This document shows, one piece after another, positions 1 through 8,356 of a stretch of DNA of 64,000 nt (positions are counted from its first letter, which is position 1; each line of letters starts with the position of its first letter). The stretch covers positions 5,919,501-5,983,500 of the forward strand of contig NZ_AP025343.1 of NCBI RefSeq assembly GCF_021654775.1, read 5' to 3'. The translations under genes were made by a program, and so were the position numbers. Origin of the DNA: Paenibacillus azoreducens. Lineage in GTDB: Bacteria; Bacillota; Bacilli; Paenibacillales; Paenibacillaceae. The notes below the pieces were generated by a model that was given only the letters and a program-made list of their open reading frames with translations, did no database searches and was not told where the DNA came from.

Positions 1-130
1 ATGCTGTCACTGTATCCTCGCTCGTAGGAACCGGTGTATATTCTTTTTCAGTTCCAATAGCGCTGGCCGATGTAATAAAGCCCAACAAAGCGACGATCAT
101 GAGGGTAGCAAGCAGTGTGATTTTTTTCAT
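1..130 (-). CDS. N-terminal part of a secreted protein (cut by window edge)
   Basis: Read on the minus strand from the ATG at 128-130, this open frame runs off the left edge of the window. The first 24 residues form a classic signal peptide: two lysines after Met, a hydrophobic core (ITLLATLMIVALLGFI) and a small-residue cleavage region (TSASA). A GGGGAAA ribosome binding site lies just upstream. The mature part visible (IGTEKEYTPVPTSEDTVTA) is too short to assign a family. Seen: signal peptide and start. Inferred: export by Sec. Confidence 0.7.
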   Translation of the reverse strand, partial: MKKITLLATLMIVALLGFITSASAIGTEKEYTPVPTSEDTVTA

Positions 131-345
131 TGAAGATTTCCCCTTTATGGACAATGTATTTCTTCTTCATATCATCCATTACCCTGCTGAGTGATTTTCC
201 AAACGAGACCGGTGAAAAAATCTCTGAAAAAACTCCACCCGGGCGTGGTGATCTTTATAGCTTTACTATAAATCATCAATCACGCCAAATCGTCACAATA
301 AGGTTACAACCACATCAAAATGTTGTCATGATCGATACGCTTTCA

Positions 346-1053
346 TTACGCCCCGCTTCTGCCGCTCTCCAGAATCTCCCTCAAACCGGCCAGTTCATGA
401 ATTTCGTATGTCGGTTTGATTCCAGTGGTGTTGGGAAGACGGTTCGGGTTGTACCAGCAGGTATCGATTCCTGCATTGTTGCCGCCCTGAATATCCGAGG
501 TCAAGGAATCGCCGACCATCAGCATGGCTTCTTTTTCGCTACTTCCGATTTGGGAAAAGGCATGTTCGAAAATACCCGGATGCGGCTTTTGATACCCTGT
601 ATCTTCGGAAACGATCACCGCTTCAAAGAAATCCTTCAGCTCCGAACGGTTGATCCGTCCGAACTGTACTTGTTTGATGCCATTGGTGACGACCGCTATC
701 CGGTATCCGGCATCCTTCAAATATTGGCAAAGCTCGAGCGCCCCGGCCAGCACAAATGACTGCTCCGAGAGGGACTGGATATACCGGTCGCTGATTAATC
801 CGGCATCTTCGCTTAGCCCCTGCTCTAGGCAAAATCTGCGAAAACGTTCCACGCGCAGTTCGGCCGAACTGATCTTCCCTTGCTCCAGTTCCTGCCACAG
901 CCCATGATTTATGCGGTTATAGCAATCGGTGATCGCCGTATCCTCCGGATCAAGGTTCATGCTTGAAAGCACATATGACAATGCCCGCGACTCAGACATT
1001 TTAAAATCAAACAACGTTTCATCCAGGTCCAATAAAATCCATTTGTAAGACAA
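346..1053 (-). CDS. HAD-family phosphatase, YjjG-type (pyrimidine nucleotidase-like)
   Basis: A 235-residue HAD hydrolase with all four motifs: DLDET at 9-13 (nucleophile D9, acid/base D11), VTNG at 122-125, the conserved Lys at 156 and GDSLTSD at 181-187. A helical cap lies between motifs I and II. Length and the DxDET motif fit the YjjG/YfnB group, which dephosphorylates (non-canonical) pyrimidine nucleotides; the exact substrate is inference. The start is TTG at 1053, chosen because GAAGG sits about 8 bases upstream and no ATG precedes the catalytic motif. A long plus-strand frame over the same DNA is a shadow. Confidence 0.85.
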   Translation of the reverse strand: MSYKWILLDLDETLFDFKMSESRALSYVLSSMNLDPEDTAITDCYNRINHGLWQELEQGKISSAELRVERFRRFCLEQGLSEDAGLISDRYIQSLSEQSFVLAGALELCQYLKDAGYRIAVVTNGIKQVQFGRINRSELKDFFEAVIVSEDTGYQKPHPGIFEHAFSQIGSSEKEAMLMVGDSLTSDIQGGNNAGIDTCWYNPNRLPNTTGIKPTYEIHELAGLREILESGRSGA

Positions 1054-1093
1054 ACTGCAAGCCTTCTTTCTATGTAAAATAGAGTCCCATACG

Positions 1094-1288
1094 CTACATT
1101 TTTCTCTTCAAAACGGCGATGACGTCCCGGGACTGTCCCTGATTCACGCTGGTGTCAAAACAGGAGACCAGTTCCCAGCCTACGCTGCCGTAACTGTTCA
1201 ACAGATCCTCAAATTCCGCTTCATCCACTTTTCCGCCCAAAAAACCGCCCGTTTTATATTTTAACGTTTTGTATTCCCATTTCTCCAT
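1094..1288 (-). CDS. DUF4177 family small protein
   Basis: A 64-residue protein with the DUF4177 pattern: an N-terminal WEYKTLKY strand, a central DLLNSYGSVGWELVS segment and a C-terminal VIAVLKRKM strand. Function of the family is unknown. A good ribosome binding site (AAAGAGGG) precedes the ATG. It lies 21 bases downstream of the TIM-barrel gene at 1310-2224 on the same strand, so the two are probably co-transcribed. Confidence 0.8.
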   Translation of the reverse strand: MEKWEYKTLKYKTGGFLGGKVDEAEFEDLLNSYGSVGWELVSCFDTSVNQGQSRDVIAVLKRKM

Positions 1289-1309
1289 AGGATATCCCTC
1301 TTTCCCTTT

Positions 1310-2224
1310 TTAATATGGATCTTCCGCAAGAAACTCCGACACCCAATGATAACACCGCTCAAGCTCCTCGTCATCCACCAGCTCGGAACGATGCTCGAAT
1401 TGGATTTTCGCGTTTGGATTTTCTTCCTTGATGATTTGAAGATATTCGGCAATTGGCGCCCATCCATCCTCCTGCCGCTGCTCCGGCAGAACCGGATAAC
1501 GCAGTTTGATGAAACCTTCGCCGAACTGCAAATTCCATAAGTGAATGACCTCGGCATATTTGGCATATTTGCGCATAACCGGGACGGACCGAAATGAAGG
1601 ATCTCTTTTTTCTTGCAAAAACAGTCTTCCCGTATCCAGGCAAAGCCGGATCAAATCGTATTTCTTCAGCAGCTCTTCCAGCGCATCCGAGGCATAAACA
1701 TACCGGTTCAGAGCGTCAAACTCCAATACGGGAACAAACCCGTACTGCCTGCTTCGTTCGGTCATCCACACAAAAAGCTCTTCCGATCGCTGTGTGAACT
1801 CTTCGAAAGCATACTCGCTTTCATATACATACTCCCGGGGGCTGCTGAAATGCCACTTGCTCCAGTCCACGCAGTCATCCAAAATAACCGGCTTCGGATA
1901 ATGAAACAAAATATATGCGGGCCTCAGCCCCAAACGATAAATCGCTTCCAGCTCCTCCAAGGCAGATTGAAACGCCTGATTCCTTTCGTTCTCATCCGAG
2001 GCAAGAAAAAGCGCGTCGCGGATGACGAGCCCCCGATTACGGAGCGGAAAATGAATGCCGATCTGAAAGTCATGTTCCTGCGCGGCCATCTTCAAAGCAA
2101 AAATATCTTCTTCCGATTGCAGCAGGCAAGCTTCAATTCCATAGAAACCTTTGCGAAAATCCCGTTCGAATTTACGAAAATCATACGAGCCATATTGCCC
2201 GATCAAGAACCGATTCATACTCAT
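1310..2224 (-). CDS. Sugar phosphate isomerase/epimerase-like TIM-barrel protein
   Basis: About 304 residues, with features of the xylose-isomerase-like TIM-barrel (AP endonuclease family 2) superfamily: regularly spaced beta-strand segments such as FQIGIHFPL, VPVLEFDA, LIRLCLDTGRL, EVIHLWNLQFG and AKIQFEHRSE supply acidic residues and a His suited to metal binding. The substrate cannot be told. The longest frame starts at a GTG at 2236, but I prefer the ATG at 2224, which overlaps the stop codon of the upstream 54-residue gene (ATGA), implying translational coupling. A further ATG lies at 2218. Confidence 0.72.
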   Translation of the reverse strand: MSMNRFLIGQYGSYDFRKFERDFRKGFYGIEACLLQSEEDIFALKMAAQEHDFQIGIHFPLRNRGLVIRDALFLASDENERNQAFQSALEELEAIYRLGLRPAYILFHYPKPVILDDCVDWSKWHFSSPREYVYESEYAFEEFTQRSEELFVWMTERSRQYGFVPVLEFDALNRYVYASDALEELLKKYDLIRLCLDTGRLFLQEKRDPSFRSVPVMRKYAKYAEVIHLWNLQFGEGFIKLRYPVLPEQRQEDGWAPIAEYLQIIKEENPNAKIQFEHRSELVDDEELERCYHWVSEFLAEDPY

Positions 2225-2385
2225 TTTTTGTCCCACACCACAATAAACAGCGTTGCCAAGGGGCCGAACAGAAGCGAGATCAAAAACCAGTTCAGCCCGC
2301 TCCGGTTTTTCCCTTGGGCAAGGCCGGCATTAATCAATGCAAGTGTTCCCCAACCGACAAAATAACCGCCCGTTCCATATTCCAT
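2221..2385 (-). CDS. Small membrane protein, 54 residues
   Basis: A small gene with a strong ribosome binding site (AGGAGGG) before the ATG at 2385. The peptide has two hydrophobic stretches around residues 8-23 and 33-51 separated by GKNRSGLNW. The pattern (K/R)xRSGLxWFLxxLLFGPLA is common in short membrane proteins of many bacteria; no function is known to me. Its TGA overlaps the ATG of the TIM-barrel gene, so the pair is likely co-translated. It is followed on the protein's C-terminus only by WDKK. Confidence 0.72.
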   Translation of the reverse strand: MEYGTGGYFVGWGTLALINAGLAQGKNRSGLNWFLISLLFGPLATLFIVVWDKK

Positions 2386-2410
2386 AACGAATAATCCCTC
2401 CTAAAAAGAT

Positions 2411-2445
2411 AAAGCCGCTGTCATATTCCAAAGATGACAACGGCC
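2411..2445 (-). terminator. Hairpin terminator
   Basis: On the minus strand an inverted repeat (GGCCGTTGTCAT / ATGACAGCGGC) is followed by TTTATCTTTTT. It lies downstream of the 59-residue gene and upstream of the 54-residue gene, suggesting they are separate transcripts. Confidence 0.55.
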
Positions 2446-2549
2446 ATTCTATCATCCCCCAATAAATTGTCAAACCAAGTCAGCAACCCCTGCTTACGCG
2501 GACACGGCTCCATTTTCGTAAAAATGATGCGTGTTTTACCTGAAATATT

Positions 2550-2729
2550 CTAATATAGTTTATTGCGTTGAGATTTTTCTGCGAGGTAGATATCCAGCGC
2601 CTTGATCGCCCGTACGGCAAACCGGATAAATAAAATCATGCAGGCAATGCCCAAGCCGGTAAGACATAATGAAATGATTAAAGGAAAAATTCCGATAAGC
2701 CCCATTCCAATTCCTGTTCCAACATTCAT
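2550..2729 (-). CDS. Small membrane protein, 59 residues
   Basis: The ATG at 2729 is preceded by a near-perfect AAAGGAGGATGAAG ribosome binding site. The peptide starts MNVGTGIGMGLIGIFPLII, has a long hydrophobic segment at about residues 8-35, then a basic amphipathic tail (RFAVRAIKALDIYLAEKSQ). This predicts a single- or double-pass membrane protein with a cytoplasmic tail. No family recognised. Monocistronic, with its own terminator. Confidence 0.65.
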   Translation of the reverse strand: MNVGTGIGMGLIGIFPLIISLCLTGLGIACMILFIRFAVRAIKALDIYLAEKSQRNKLY

Positions 2730-2869
2730 TTCTTCATCCTCCTTTGTTTAGCCAAAACAATTACCCACTATTTTACACGAAATCCTGATTCAGGAGTATA
2801 AAAAATGCAATTCCTCGCGCAGGGCAACGTTTGCCGCTATATGCGGCGAATATCTCGTTCAGATAATCA

Positions 2870-2908
2870 AAATGCCCGTTTTCGGCGGAACCGAAAGCCC
2901 GGGCATTT
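2870..2908 (-). terminator. Hairpin downstream of the SseB-like gene
   Basis: Inverted repeat AAATGCCC ... GGGCATTT with an inner TTTCGG/CCGAAA pairing, 45 bases past the stop of the SseB-like gene. The T-run is short, so termination strength is uncertain. The rest of 2730-2952 holds nothing recognisable. Confidence 0.5.
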
Positions 2909-2952
2909 CATACAGCGCTGTAAGCTTGTATATTAAGCTCTGTCTGTCAAAT

Positions 2953-3708
2953 TTAAAACGATTCTTTCAAATAAAACGGTTTGCAGCTGTCTTCAAAATA
3001 CCCTTCCAGCCCTGAGCTGCCGTTTAGCTCAATAAATTCTACCGGCGGGAACGGCACCTGCACGGACTCAGCCACTTTGCCGGCCTCGGCGATAATATCA
3101 TCCCCTTTGCCGATATAGCTGACAGCAATCAGGGTGCGCGGCGCCTGATCGGTGCGCGGATTAAATACCTGGGCGTTATAAGCGCAGATCACGTTTTTCA
3201 AACGTTCTTCAAACACTTTGCTGAGTTCGGCAAGCAGCTCGGCAGGCGGCTCGGCAGGCTGGCCGATCATCGTCTGGGTATTTTTTTCGATCACGTAGGA
3301 TTCCTGAGCATTAAAGATGGAACCGTTCAAAATCGATTCGATTTCCCCCGCGCTAAACTCCTTGCCGAAAGGAGATCCCGGATTCAGCAGCAGATCCGCG
3401 CCTTTGGTCAACTGAAAGAAATGCAGCGCATGAATTTCCAAATATTGCACCGGCTCCTGAATAAAAGCCTGCATGCGGGGAAGCGAAGAAAAAATCGGTA
3501 TGTATCTTTTTCCGTCCATTTCAACGCTAAGCAGTTGAACGGATTGACCGGCGGCAAGTTCGCTTTTTTCTTGGATGGGGTCTGCCCCGCCTTGGATCGT
3601 ATAAATTTGGGAATTGCGGAGTTCGCGGTAAAAGTCGGGTCTGGCGGAAGGCTCATTCATTGCTTCTATAAGCTTCTCCTCCAGTGTATTCATGGGCTCG
3701 AAAGACAT
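2953..3708 (-). CDS. SseB family protein (enhanced serine sensitivity B-like)
   Basis: A 251-residue soluble protein with the two-part SseB layout: an N-terminal alpha/beta domain (about 8-130, with YIPIFSSLPRMQAF and LLLNPGSPFGKEFS motifs) and a C-terminal domain (about 145-245) with VYNAQVF-like and LIAVSYIGKGDDI segments. SseB was named from an E. coli serine-sensitivity phenotype; its biochemical role is unclear. The start is the ATG at 3708 with GAAGGGAG upstream. It stands alone, facing the TIGR01777 gene's 3' end. Confidence 0.8.
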   Translation of the reverse strand: MSFEPMNTLEEKLIEAMNEPSARPDFYRELRNSQIYTIQGGADPIQEKSELAAGQSVQLLSVEMDGKRYIPIFSSLPRMQAFIQEPVQYLEIHALHFFQLTKGADLLLNPGSPFGKEFSAGEIESILNGSIFNAQESYVIEKNTQTMIGQPAEPPAELLAELSKVFEERLKNVICAYNAQVFNPRTDQAPRTLIAVSYIGKGDDIIAEAGKVAESVQVPFPPVEFIELNGSSGLEGYFEDSCKPFYLKESF

Positions 3709-3802
3709 GATTGCTGCTCCCTTCAGGAAAGTATCGGATAAAGTAGTCCATTACAAGTAGTGTACCTCTCTTTGGCGATCAACAAAAGTCCCCGTCCCAT
3801 TT

Positions 3803-4693
3803 TTATAAGAGAACGATTTCGCGCAAAGCTTCTTCTAACGTTGGATATTGGAAAGAGTATCCTGCCTGCTCCAGTCTCTCCGGAATCACCCAGCGGCTTT
3901 TGAGAATCAGCTCGGTTTCGGTCTGGATCATAAGCGCTCCCATTTCCAGGAGCCATGCCGGGGAGGGCAAACCGAAACGCCTGTTCATCGACTGCCGAAG
4001 CTGCTGCATCAGCTCCCGGTTACTCAGCGGATGCGGGGACGAAACGTTAAATACGCCGCTTAGCTCCGGCAGGTCGCGCAGAAACAGGATAATGCCGAGG
4101 ATATCATCGATATGAATCCAGCTGAACATTTGGTTCCCGGGTCCCTGCGCGCCGCCAAGCCCGAATCGGACCAGATTTTGATACGGAATCATGACCCCTC
4201 CGCCCCGCCCCAAAACGATGGCGATTCGCAGGGCGACTTGACGGGTATGCGGAAGGGAGAAGGAGAAAAAGGATTGTTCCCAAGCCTTGGCCACATCCAC
4301 CGAAAAACCGGAGCCGATTTCCCCCTCCGCTTCCGTCATCGGACGATCCTCGGCATGACGGTATATGGTGGCTGTGCTGGAATTGATCCAAAGTGCCGGG
4401 GGATGCTTGCAAGCCAAAATCGCTTGTCCCAATATCCGGGTCGTTTCCGTCCTTGAATTCATAATTTTGTCTTTATTCCGCGCATGATATCGGCAATTGA
4501 CGGACTTGCCGGCCAAATTGATAAGCATATCGGCATGTTCCAGCGCCTCGCGGATACCTTCCCGATCTTCCCAGGAAATATAACCCGCCTGTCTGGAAAT
4601 GATCCGCACCTCATAACCAAGTTCTTCGAATTTATTTTCCAGATACGTTCCGATAAAGCCGGTTCCCCCGGCAATGACGATTTTCCTTATCAA
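3803..4693 (-). CDS. TIGR01777 family NAD(P)-dependent epimerase/oxidoreductase
   Basis: About 296 residues: an N-terminal Rossmann GGTGFIG glycine motif, an extended-SDR core, and a C-terminal domain (MNRRFGLPSPAWLLEMGA onward) of the type found in the YfcH/YfhF group (TIGR01777 with DUF1731). The physiological substrate is unknown. An upstream open frame reaches 4864, but it would overlap the VOC gene; the TTG at 4693 has GGGAGAAGG before it and puts the Rossmann motif at the N-terminus, so I use it. Confidence 0.82.
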   Translation of the reverse strand: MIRKIVIAGGTGFIGTYLENKFEELGYEVRIISRQAGYISWEDREGIREALEHADMLINLAGKSVNCRYHARNKDKIMNSRTETTRILGQAILACKHPPALWINSSTATIYRHAEDRPMTEAEGEIGSGFSVDVAKAWEQSFFSFSLPHTRQVALRIAIVLGRGGGVMIPYQNLVRFGLGGAQGPGNQMFSWIHIDDILGIILFLRDLPELSGVFNVSSPHPLSNRELMQQLRQSMNRRFGLPSPAWLLEMGALMIQTETELILKSRWVIPERLEQAGYSFQYPTLEEALREIVLL

Positions 4694-4727
4694 TCCTGCC
4701 TTCTCCCTTCCGCCCGGAGCCGGAACA

Positions 4728-5165
4728 TTACTTGAAATTTTCTTTGATTTGATCCTGCGGGTCCCACTTCGACCAAGCCGCTTCCAGCAAGTTGCCTTCC
4801 GGGTCCCGGAAATAAAAATATTTGGCTTCTCCTTCGCCGAGTGTATGCAAATCCTCAACCGCAACTCCTGCGCTCTTCAGCTTATCGTATGTATACTCAA
4901 TGTCGGCACAGTTTAGAGCCATGATCGGGAACGGATTGCCGTTTCTCGAAATCTCCAGCGGACGTTCGTCGCGGGTTTCGATCAACAGCAGCGCTATCGA
5001 GTTCAAATGCGGATGATGAAGCACAGCCAGTAGGGAACCGCGGTCTTCAAATTTGTTCATGAGCTTGAAATCCAGATGCTCCGTATACCATGCCACGGAT
5101 TCATCGATCCGGGTCGTTGGCACGTACACATAACCGATACGCAAAAATGAAAAGGGCTTACTCAT
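4728..5165 (-). CDS. VOC family (glyoxalase/bleomycin-resistance fold) protein
   Basis: A 145-residue single VOC protein with two beta-alpha-beta-beta-beta modules: IGYVYVPTTRIDESVAWYTE near the N-terminus and IEYTYDKLKSAGV ... YFYFRDPEGNLLEAAW at the C-terminus. The terminal Glu of the FRDPEGNLLE motif and a His in the first half could be metal ligands. The substrate cannot be deduced. A strong GGGAGG site precedes the ATG. Confidence 0.8.
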   Translation of the reverse strand: MSKPFSFLRIGYVYVPTTRIDESVAWYTEHLDFKLMNKFEDRGSLLAVLHHPHLNSIALLLIETRDERPLEISRNGNPFPIMALNCADIEYTYDKLKSAGVAVEDLHTLGEGEAKYFYFRDPEGNLLEAAWSKWDPQDQIKENFK

Positions 5166-5204
5166 AGATAAAACCTCCCAATGATTTTTAGGAAACTTAT
5201 GGCG

Positions 5205-5795
5205 TTACATGTCATTTAATCGAAGCGCTTTGAAGTTTTTCATTAAATATTGAATTCCGGATACTAGCGTCATACATACCGCAAGCAGCATCAGAACATC
5301 ATCTATGCGAATGGCGTTAATCCATTGGAGCGGGATATTGCTCAGCAGAACGGCAATGATGGCAGCCACCTGCAAAACCATCTTCCATTTCCCCAGCTTG
5401 TCTGCGGCCAGCGCAATCCCTTGGGCGGAAGCGATCATGCGGAGTCCTGTAATCACAAATTCACGGCCAATCATAATGACTGCGACCCATGAGGCAATCA
5501 TATCCGCTTGCACCATCATAATGAGCGCGGCGGAAATCAACAGCTTATCGGCAAGCGGGTCAAGCAATTTCCCCAAATTGGTGACCTGGTTATACTTTCT
5601 AGCGATATAACCATCCAGTTTATCCGTTCCCGAAGCAAGCACAAAAAGGACAATGGCGATACACAAACCATAATCGTTCATAAAACGAATCAGCCCGCTG
5701 GACTCGGCCAGCCATTCCGGCCATTTTGCAAAAAACAACATAAACAGCGGAATAAGCGCGATCCGCGCCAAGGTGATTCGGTTGGCAGTATTCAA
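5205..5795 (-). CDS. pgsA: CDP-diacylglycerol-glycerol-3-phosphate 3-phosphatidyltransferase
   Basis: This inner-membrane enzyme makes phosphatidylglycerol phosphate, the first committed step of PG and cardiolipin synthesis. The CDP-alcohol phosphatidyltransferase signature DGx2ARx8Gx3Dx3D is present (DGYIARK ... GKLLDPLAD). The N-terminus (NTANRITLARIALIPLFML) matches PgsA closely, and four to six membrane segments follow. The open frame begins at an ATG at 5816, but that ATG has no ribosome binding site, while AAAGGAG lies just before the TTG at 5795; this start also fits relatives. Gene is alone between the VOC and HD genes on the same strand. Confidence 0.9.
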   Translation of the reverse strand: MNTANRITLARIALIPLFMLFFAKWPEWLAESSGLIRFMNDYGLCIAIVLFVLASGTDKLDGYIARKYNQVTNLGKLLDPLADKLLISAALIMMVQADMIASWVAVIMIGREFVITGLRMIASAQGIALAADKLGKWKMVLQVAAIIAVLLSNIPLQWINAIRIDDVLMLLAVCMTLVSGIQYLMKNFKALRLNDM

Positions 5796-5887
5796 TGAGA
5801 CACCAACTCCTTTCATTTCAACAGGCGTGCTTCATGATCATGCATCTTGCAATGGATTTTTTACTTATGATCCCGATTCCCGACCAC

Positions 5888-6565
5888 TCAGTCATCATGT
5901 TTTTCATTTGAAGCACGTTGGTCACGCATGGTCCACTCGCTATAAAACTGCTGCAAAAACAGCTCCATAAACGCATGCCTTTGCTCGGCCAGCTCTCTGG
6001 CGTAAGACGTATTCATCAAATCTTTCAGCTTCAGCAGCTTCTCATAGAAATGATAAATGGCCGATTTGTTGTTTGACCGGTAATCCTCCTGCGCAAGCAC
6101 CTCGTGGCTCAACTCGGGATCATGAATGATGCGGCCCTTGGCTCCCGAATAAGCGAAGGTGCGGGCGATCCCGATGGCGCCAAGCGCATCCAGTCGGTCC
6201 GCATCCTGGACAACCTGGCCTTCCAGCGTCTTCATCGGCGGGTTCCGGCCTCCGTTATAGGACATGGTCGAAATGATTTCCATCACATGGTCAATCAAGC
6301 CCGATTCAGCCGTATGCCCGCGCAACCAGATGCGGACCTTTTCCAGTCCGGCTTCTTTGCTATCATTCAGCTTCTCGTCAGCCACATCATGCAGAAGCGC
6401 AGCCAGTTCGCATACGACGACATCCGCCTGTTCCTTCCTTGCGATTTCCAGCGCCGTATTCCGGACGCGTTCAATATGCCACCAGTCATGGCCGCTTGCT
6501 TCTCCTGACAATACCTCTTTTACAAAATGCTCCGCCTGTTTTATGAGTTCGGACTGTTGCGTCAT
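5888..6565 (-). CDS. HD-domain phosphohydrolase, YpgQ/YedJ-like
   Basis: A 225-residue HD-superfamily protein. The metal-binding pattern is complete: H30 in HDWWHIERV, H59-D60 in LLHDVADEK and the distal Asp in VQDADRLDALGAIG. Bacillus YpgQ proteins of this type are Mn-dependent (d)NTP pyrophosphohydrolases; extending that to this protein is inference. The AAAAGGAGG site precedes the ATG. Confidence 0.85.
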   Translation of the reverse strand: MTQQSELIKQAEHFVKEVLSGEASGHDWWHIERVRNTALEIARKEQADVVVCELAALLHDVADEKLNDSKEAGLEKVRIWLRGHTAESGLIDHVMEIISTMSYNGGRNPPMKTLEGQVVQDADRLDALGAIGIARTFAYSGAKGRIIHDPELSHEVLAQEDYRSNNKSAIYHFYEKLLKLKDLMNTSYARELAEQRHAFMELFLQQFYSEWTMRDQRASNEKHDD

Positions 6566-6610
6566 ACACGGCCTCCTTTTATATTCCCGCTGAAGCGGTT
6601 ATTAATTTTG

Positions 6611-6795
6611 CTAACGAAACCTGCAATCGTTATTTGGGCAAAATGAAGCTGCTGGATTTCCTAACGAAACTGGCAATCGTTATTGGTCATCATTGAGGTG
6701 AGAAAAGCGATATTTTGCATGAATAACGATCCTGAGTTTCGTTAGATTTGATTAGGCTGCGATTTTGCGGCAATTGCGCTCCCCAGTTTCGTTAG
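6611..6795. repeat. Inverted/direct copies of a 24-bp TAACGAAACT repeat
   Basis: This gene-free interval (6566-6976) holds two direct copies of CTAACGAAACxxGCAATCGTTATT (6611 and 6661), one inverted copy AATAACGATCCTGAGTTTCGTTAG (6722-6745) and an inverted half copy CAGTTTCGTTAG (6784-6795). The second and third copies form a stem of about 24 bp with a 37-base loop. No protein-coding signal is visible here. Confidence 0.7.
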
Positions 6796-6851
6796 CGATA
6801 TAACCCAGGCAACCAGCCAATACGCCCTGTACCAAACGGCTTCAAAGCTCC

Positions 6852-6899
6852 TAAAACAAAACCCGGCATAAGAATAAAAACGCTTATCTTAAACCGGGT
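6852..6899 (-). terminator. Terminator of the two-component operon
   Basis: Minus-strand hairpin ACCCGGTTTAAGATAAG ... CTTATGCCGGGT followed by TTTGTTTT, about 80 bases past the histidine kinase stop codon. Confidence 0.7.
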
Positions 6900-6976
6900 C
6901 GTAGTTGTCTATTTTCAGTTTCGTTTCCATGATTATACCTCAGGATTGAATGCAGATAAAAGCCCCCAACTTCCAC

Positions 6977-8356
6977 CTATGGAACCGGAAAAACCAATGC
7001 CGCCCTCAAGCCTTGCCCCTTGTCGCTCTCCAGAATAAGCTTGCCGTGATGGGCCTTGGCAATCTGCGCTACCATAGGCAGTCCAAGCCCATGTCCCTGC
7101 CGGGCAGGGCGGCTGCGTCCTGCCGTATACGGCAGCAAAACAACTTCGGATAAATATTCCTTTGGAATTCCGGTTCCGTTATCCGATACGATAAATTGAT
7201 TCCAATCCCCATCATCGGACTGTGATGTTTCCAGCACAATCTCGCAGCCGCCGGGATTATGACGGACGCTATTCTGCACCAAATTTGTTACTGCACGGTA
7301 TAATAACCGCTCATCCCCCATCACCTGCAGGCTTTCATCTGTAACATTCAAGGTGATCGTGTAGCAATCTTCCAGACCATTGTTCAGAAAATCGGATGCC
7401 ACCTGCCTTGCCATTACCGACAGCCTAATCGGCTTCAAATGCAGCGGCTGCATCTCGTATTCGAGCATGGATACAAGATTGAGGTCGCTTACCAGAGAAC
7501 GCAGCCTTTCGCCTTGGCGGCGGATAATGGACGCCTGCTGTTTCTGTTCATCGGGCAGTTCCGGCTGTTCCTCCAATTCGCTGGCATATCCCAAAATCAT
7601 GGACAGCGGCGTGCGTATATCATGGGAAATCCCGGCAATCCAATTGGAGCGCGCTTCATCTCTGGCTATCAGAGCTTTGTTTTTCTTTTGCAGCATATCG
7701 GATGTCGAATTAATGCTTTCCGCCAGCTCGCTGAGAATCCCCCGGGTATCGACATGAACCGGTTTCTCTTTGGCCAATGCATGAATTCCTTCAAGCAGAG
7801 GTTTTAAAGAACGGAAAAGCCGGGTGCCAAACAGTACGGATACTAAAATCGCTAAAGCTATATTGCATACGAGCAGCAGCAAAATTCGGACGGGAAGCGA
7901 TCGCAGCCAATCCGCACGGACATCGAATTGATATTTTCCAAACGTATTTTTGGGATAACCGACGACAAGCAGACCATCCTGATGTTCCCATACATACACC
8001 GGATATTGTTTTAAAAAGTAACGCGAAAATTTGGCCGCATCAATCACGTTATACGACCGGGGAATTTCTTCGGGAATCCGTTCTCCCCACCGCACTTTCC
8101 CGTCCGCATCCACCAGCATCATCCAAGCCTGATTTTCATCCAGCAGATTTCTGGCTGCCGCATTTAACGTATATTTCCCGCTCCTGCCTTCAAGTCCTTG
8201 AGAAATTTGCTTCACCACGGATTCCGGCGACGGCTCGTCGTGAATCTCCTTAAATATAAGAGAACTTAATAAAATCAAATTAATGATAAGCAGCAGTACG
8301 GCAAGCAAAATCGTCAGTCCGACATATCGCCGCAAAATGCGGATAATGCCATCCAT
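6977..8356 (-). CDS. Sensor histidine kinase, two-TM type (peptide antibiotic sensing family)
   Basis: 459 residues: TM1 about 12-35, an extracytoplasmic loop of roughly 120 residues, TM2 about 156-176, a HAMP-like linker, a HisKA domain with phosphoacceptor H245 (GISHDIRTPLSMIL) and a HATPase_c domain with N box (NLVQNSVRHN), G1 (VSDNGTGIP) and G2 (GHGLGLPMV). Its ATG overlaps the last base of the response regulator stop codon, so they are translationally coupled. Divergence from an ABC exporter with two permeases suggests that it senses the exporter's substrate; this is inference. Confidence 0.9.
   Translation of the reverse strand: MDGIIRILRRYVGLTILLAVLLLIINLILLSSLIFKEIHDEPSPESVVKQISQGLEGRSGKYTLNAAARNLLDENQAWMMLVDADGKVRWGERIPEEIPRSYNVIDAAKFSRYFLKQYPVYVWEHQDGLLVVGYPKNTFGKYQFDVRADWLRSLPVRILLLLVCNIALAILVSVLFGTRLFRSLKPLLEGIHALAKEKPVHVDTRGILSELAESINSTSDMLQKKNKALIARDEARSNWIAGISHDIRTPLSMILGYASELEEQPELPDEQKQQASIIRRQGERLRSLVSDLNLVSMLEYEMQPLHLKPIRLSVMARQVASDFLNNGLEDCYTITLNVTDESLQVMGDERLLYRAVTNLVQNSVRHNPGGCEIVLETSQSDDGDWNQFIVSDNGTGIPKEYLSEVVLLPYTAGRSRPARQGHGLGLPMVAQIAKAHHGKLILESDKGQGLRAALVFPVP

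Noticed and set aside
130..759. 209-residue plus-strand open frame
   Set aside because: It lies opposite the HAD gene with complete catalytic motifs; its translation shows no family features and no ribosome site.
1613..2365. 250-residue plus-strand open frame
   Set aside because: Antisense shadow of the TIM-barrel and 54-residue genes; low-complexity, basic translation without motifs.
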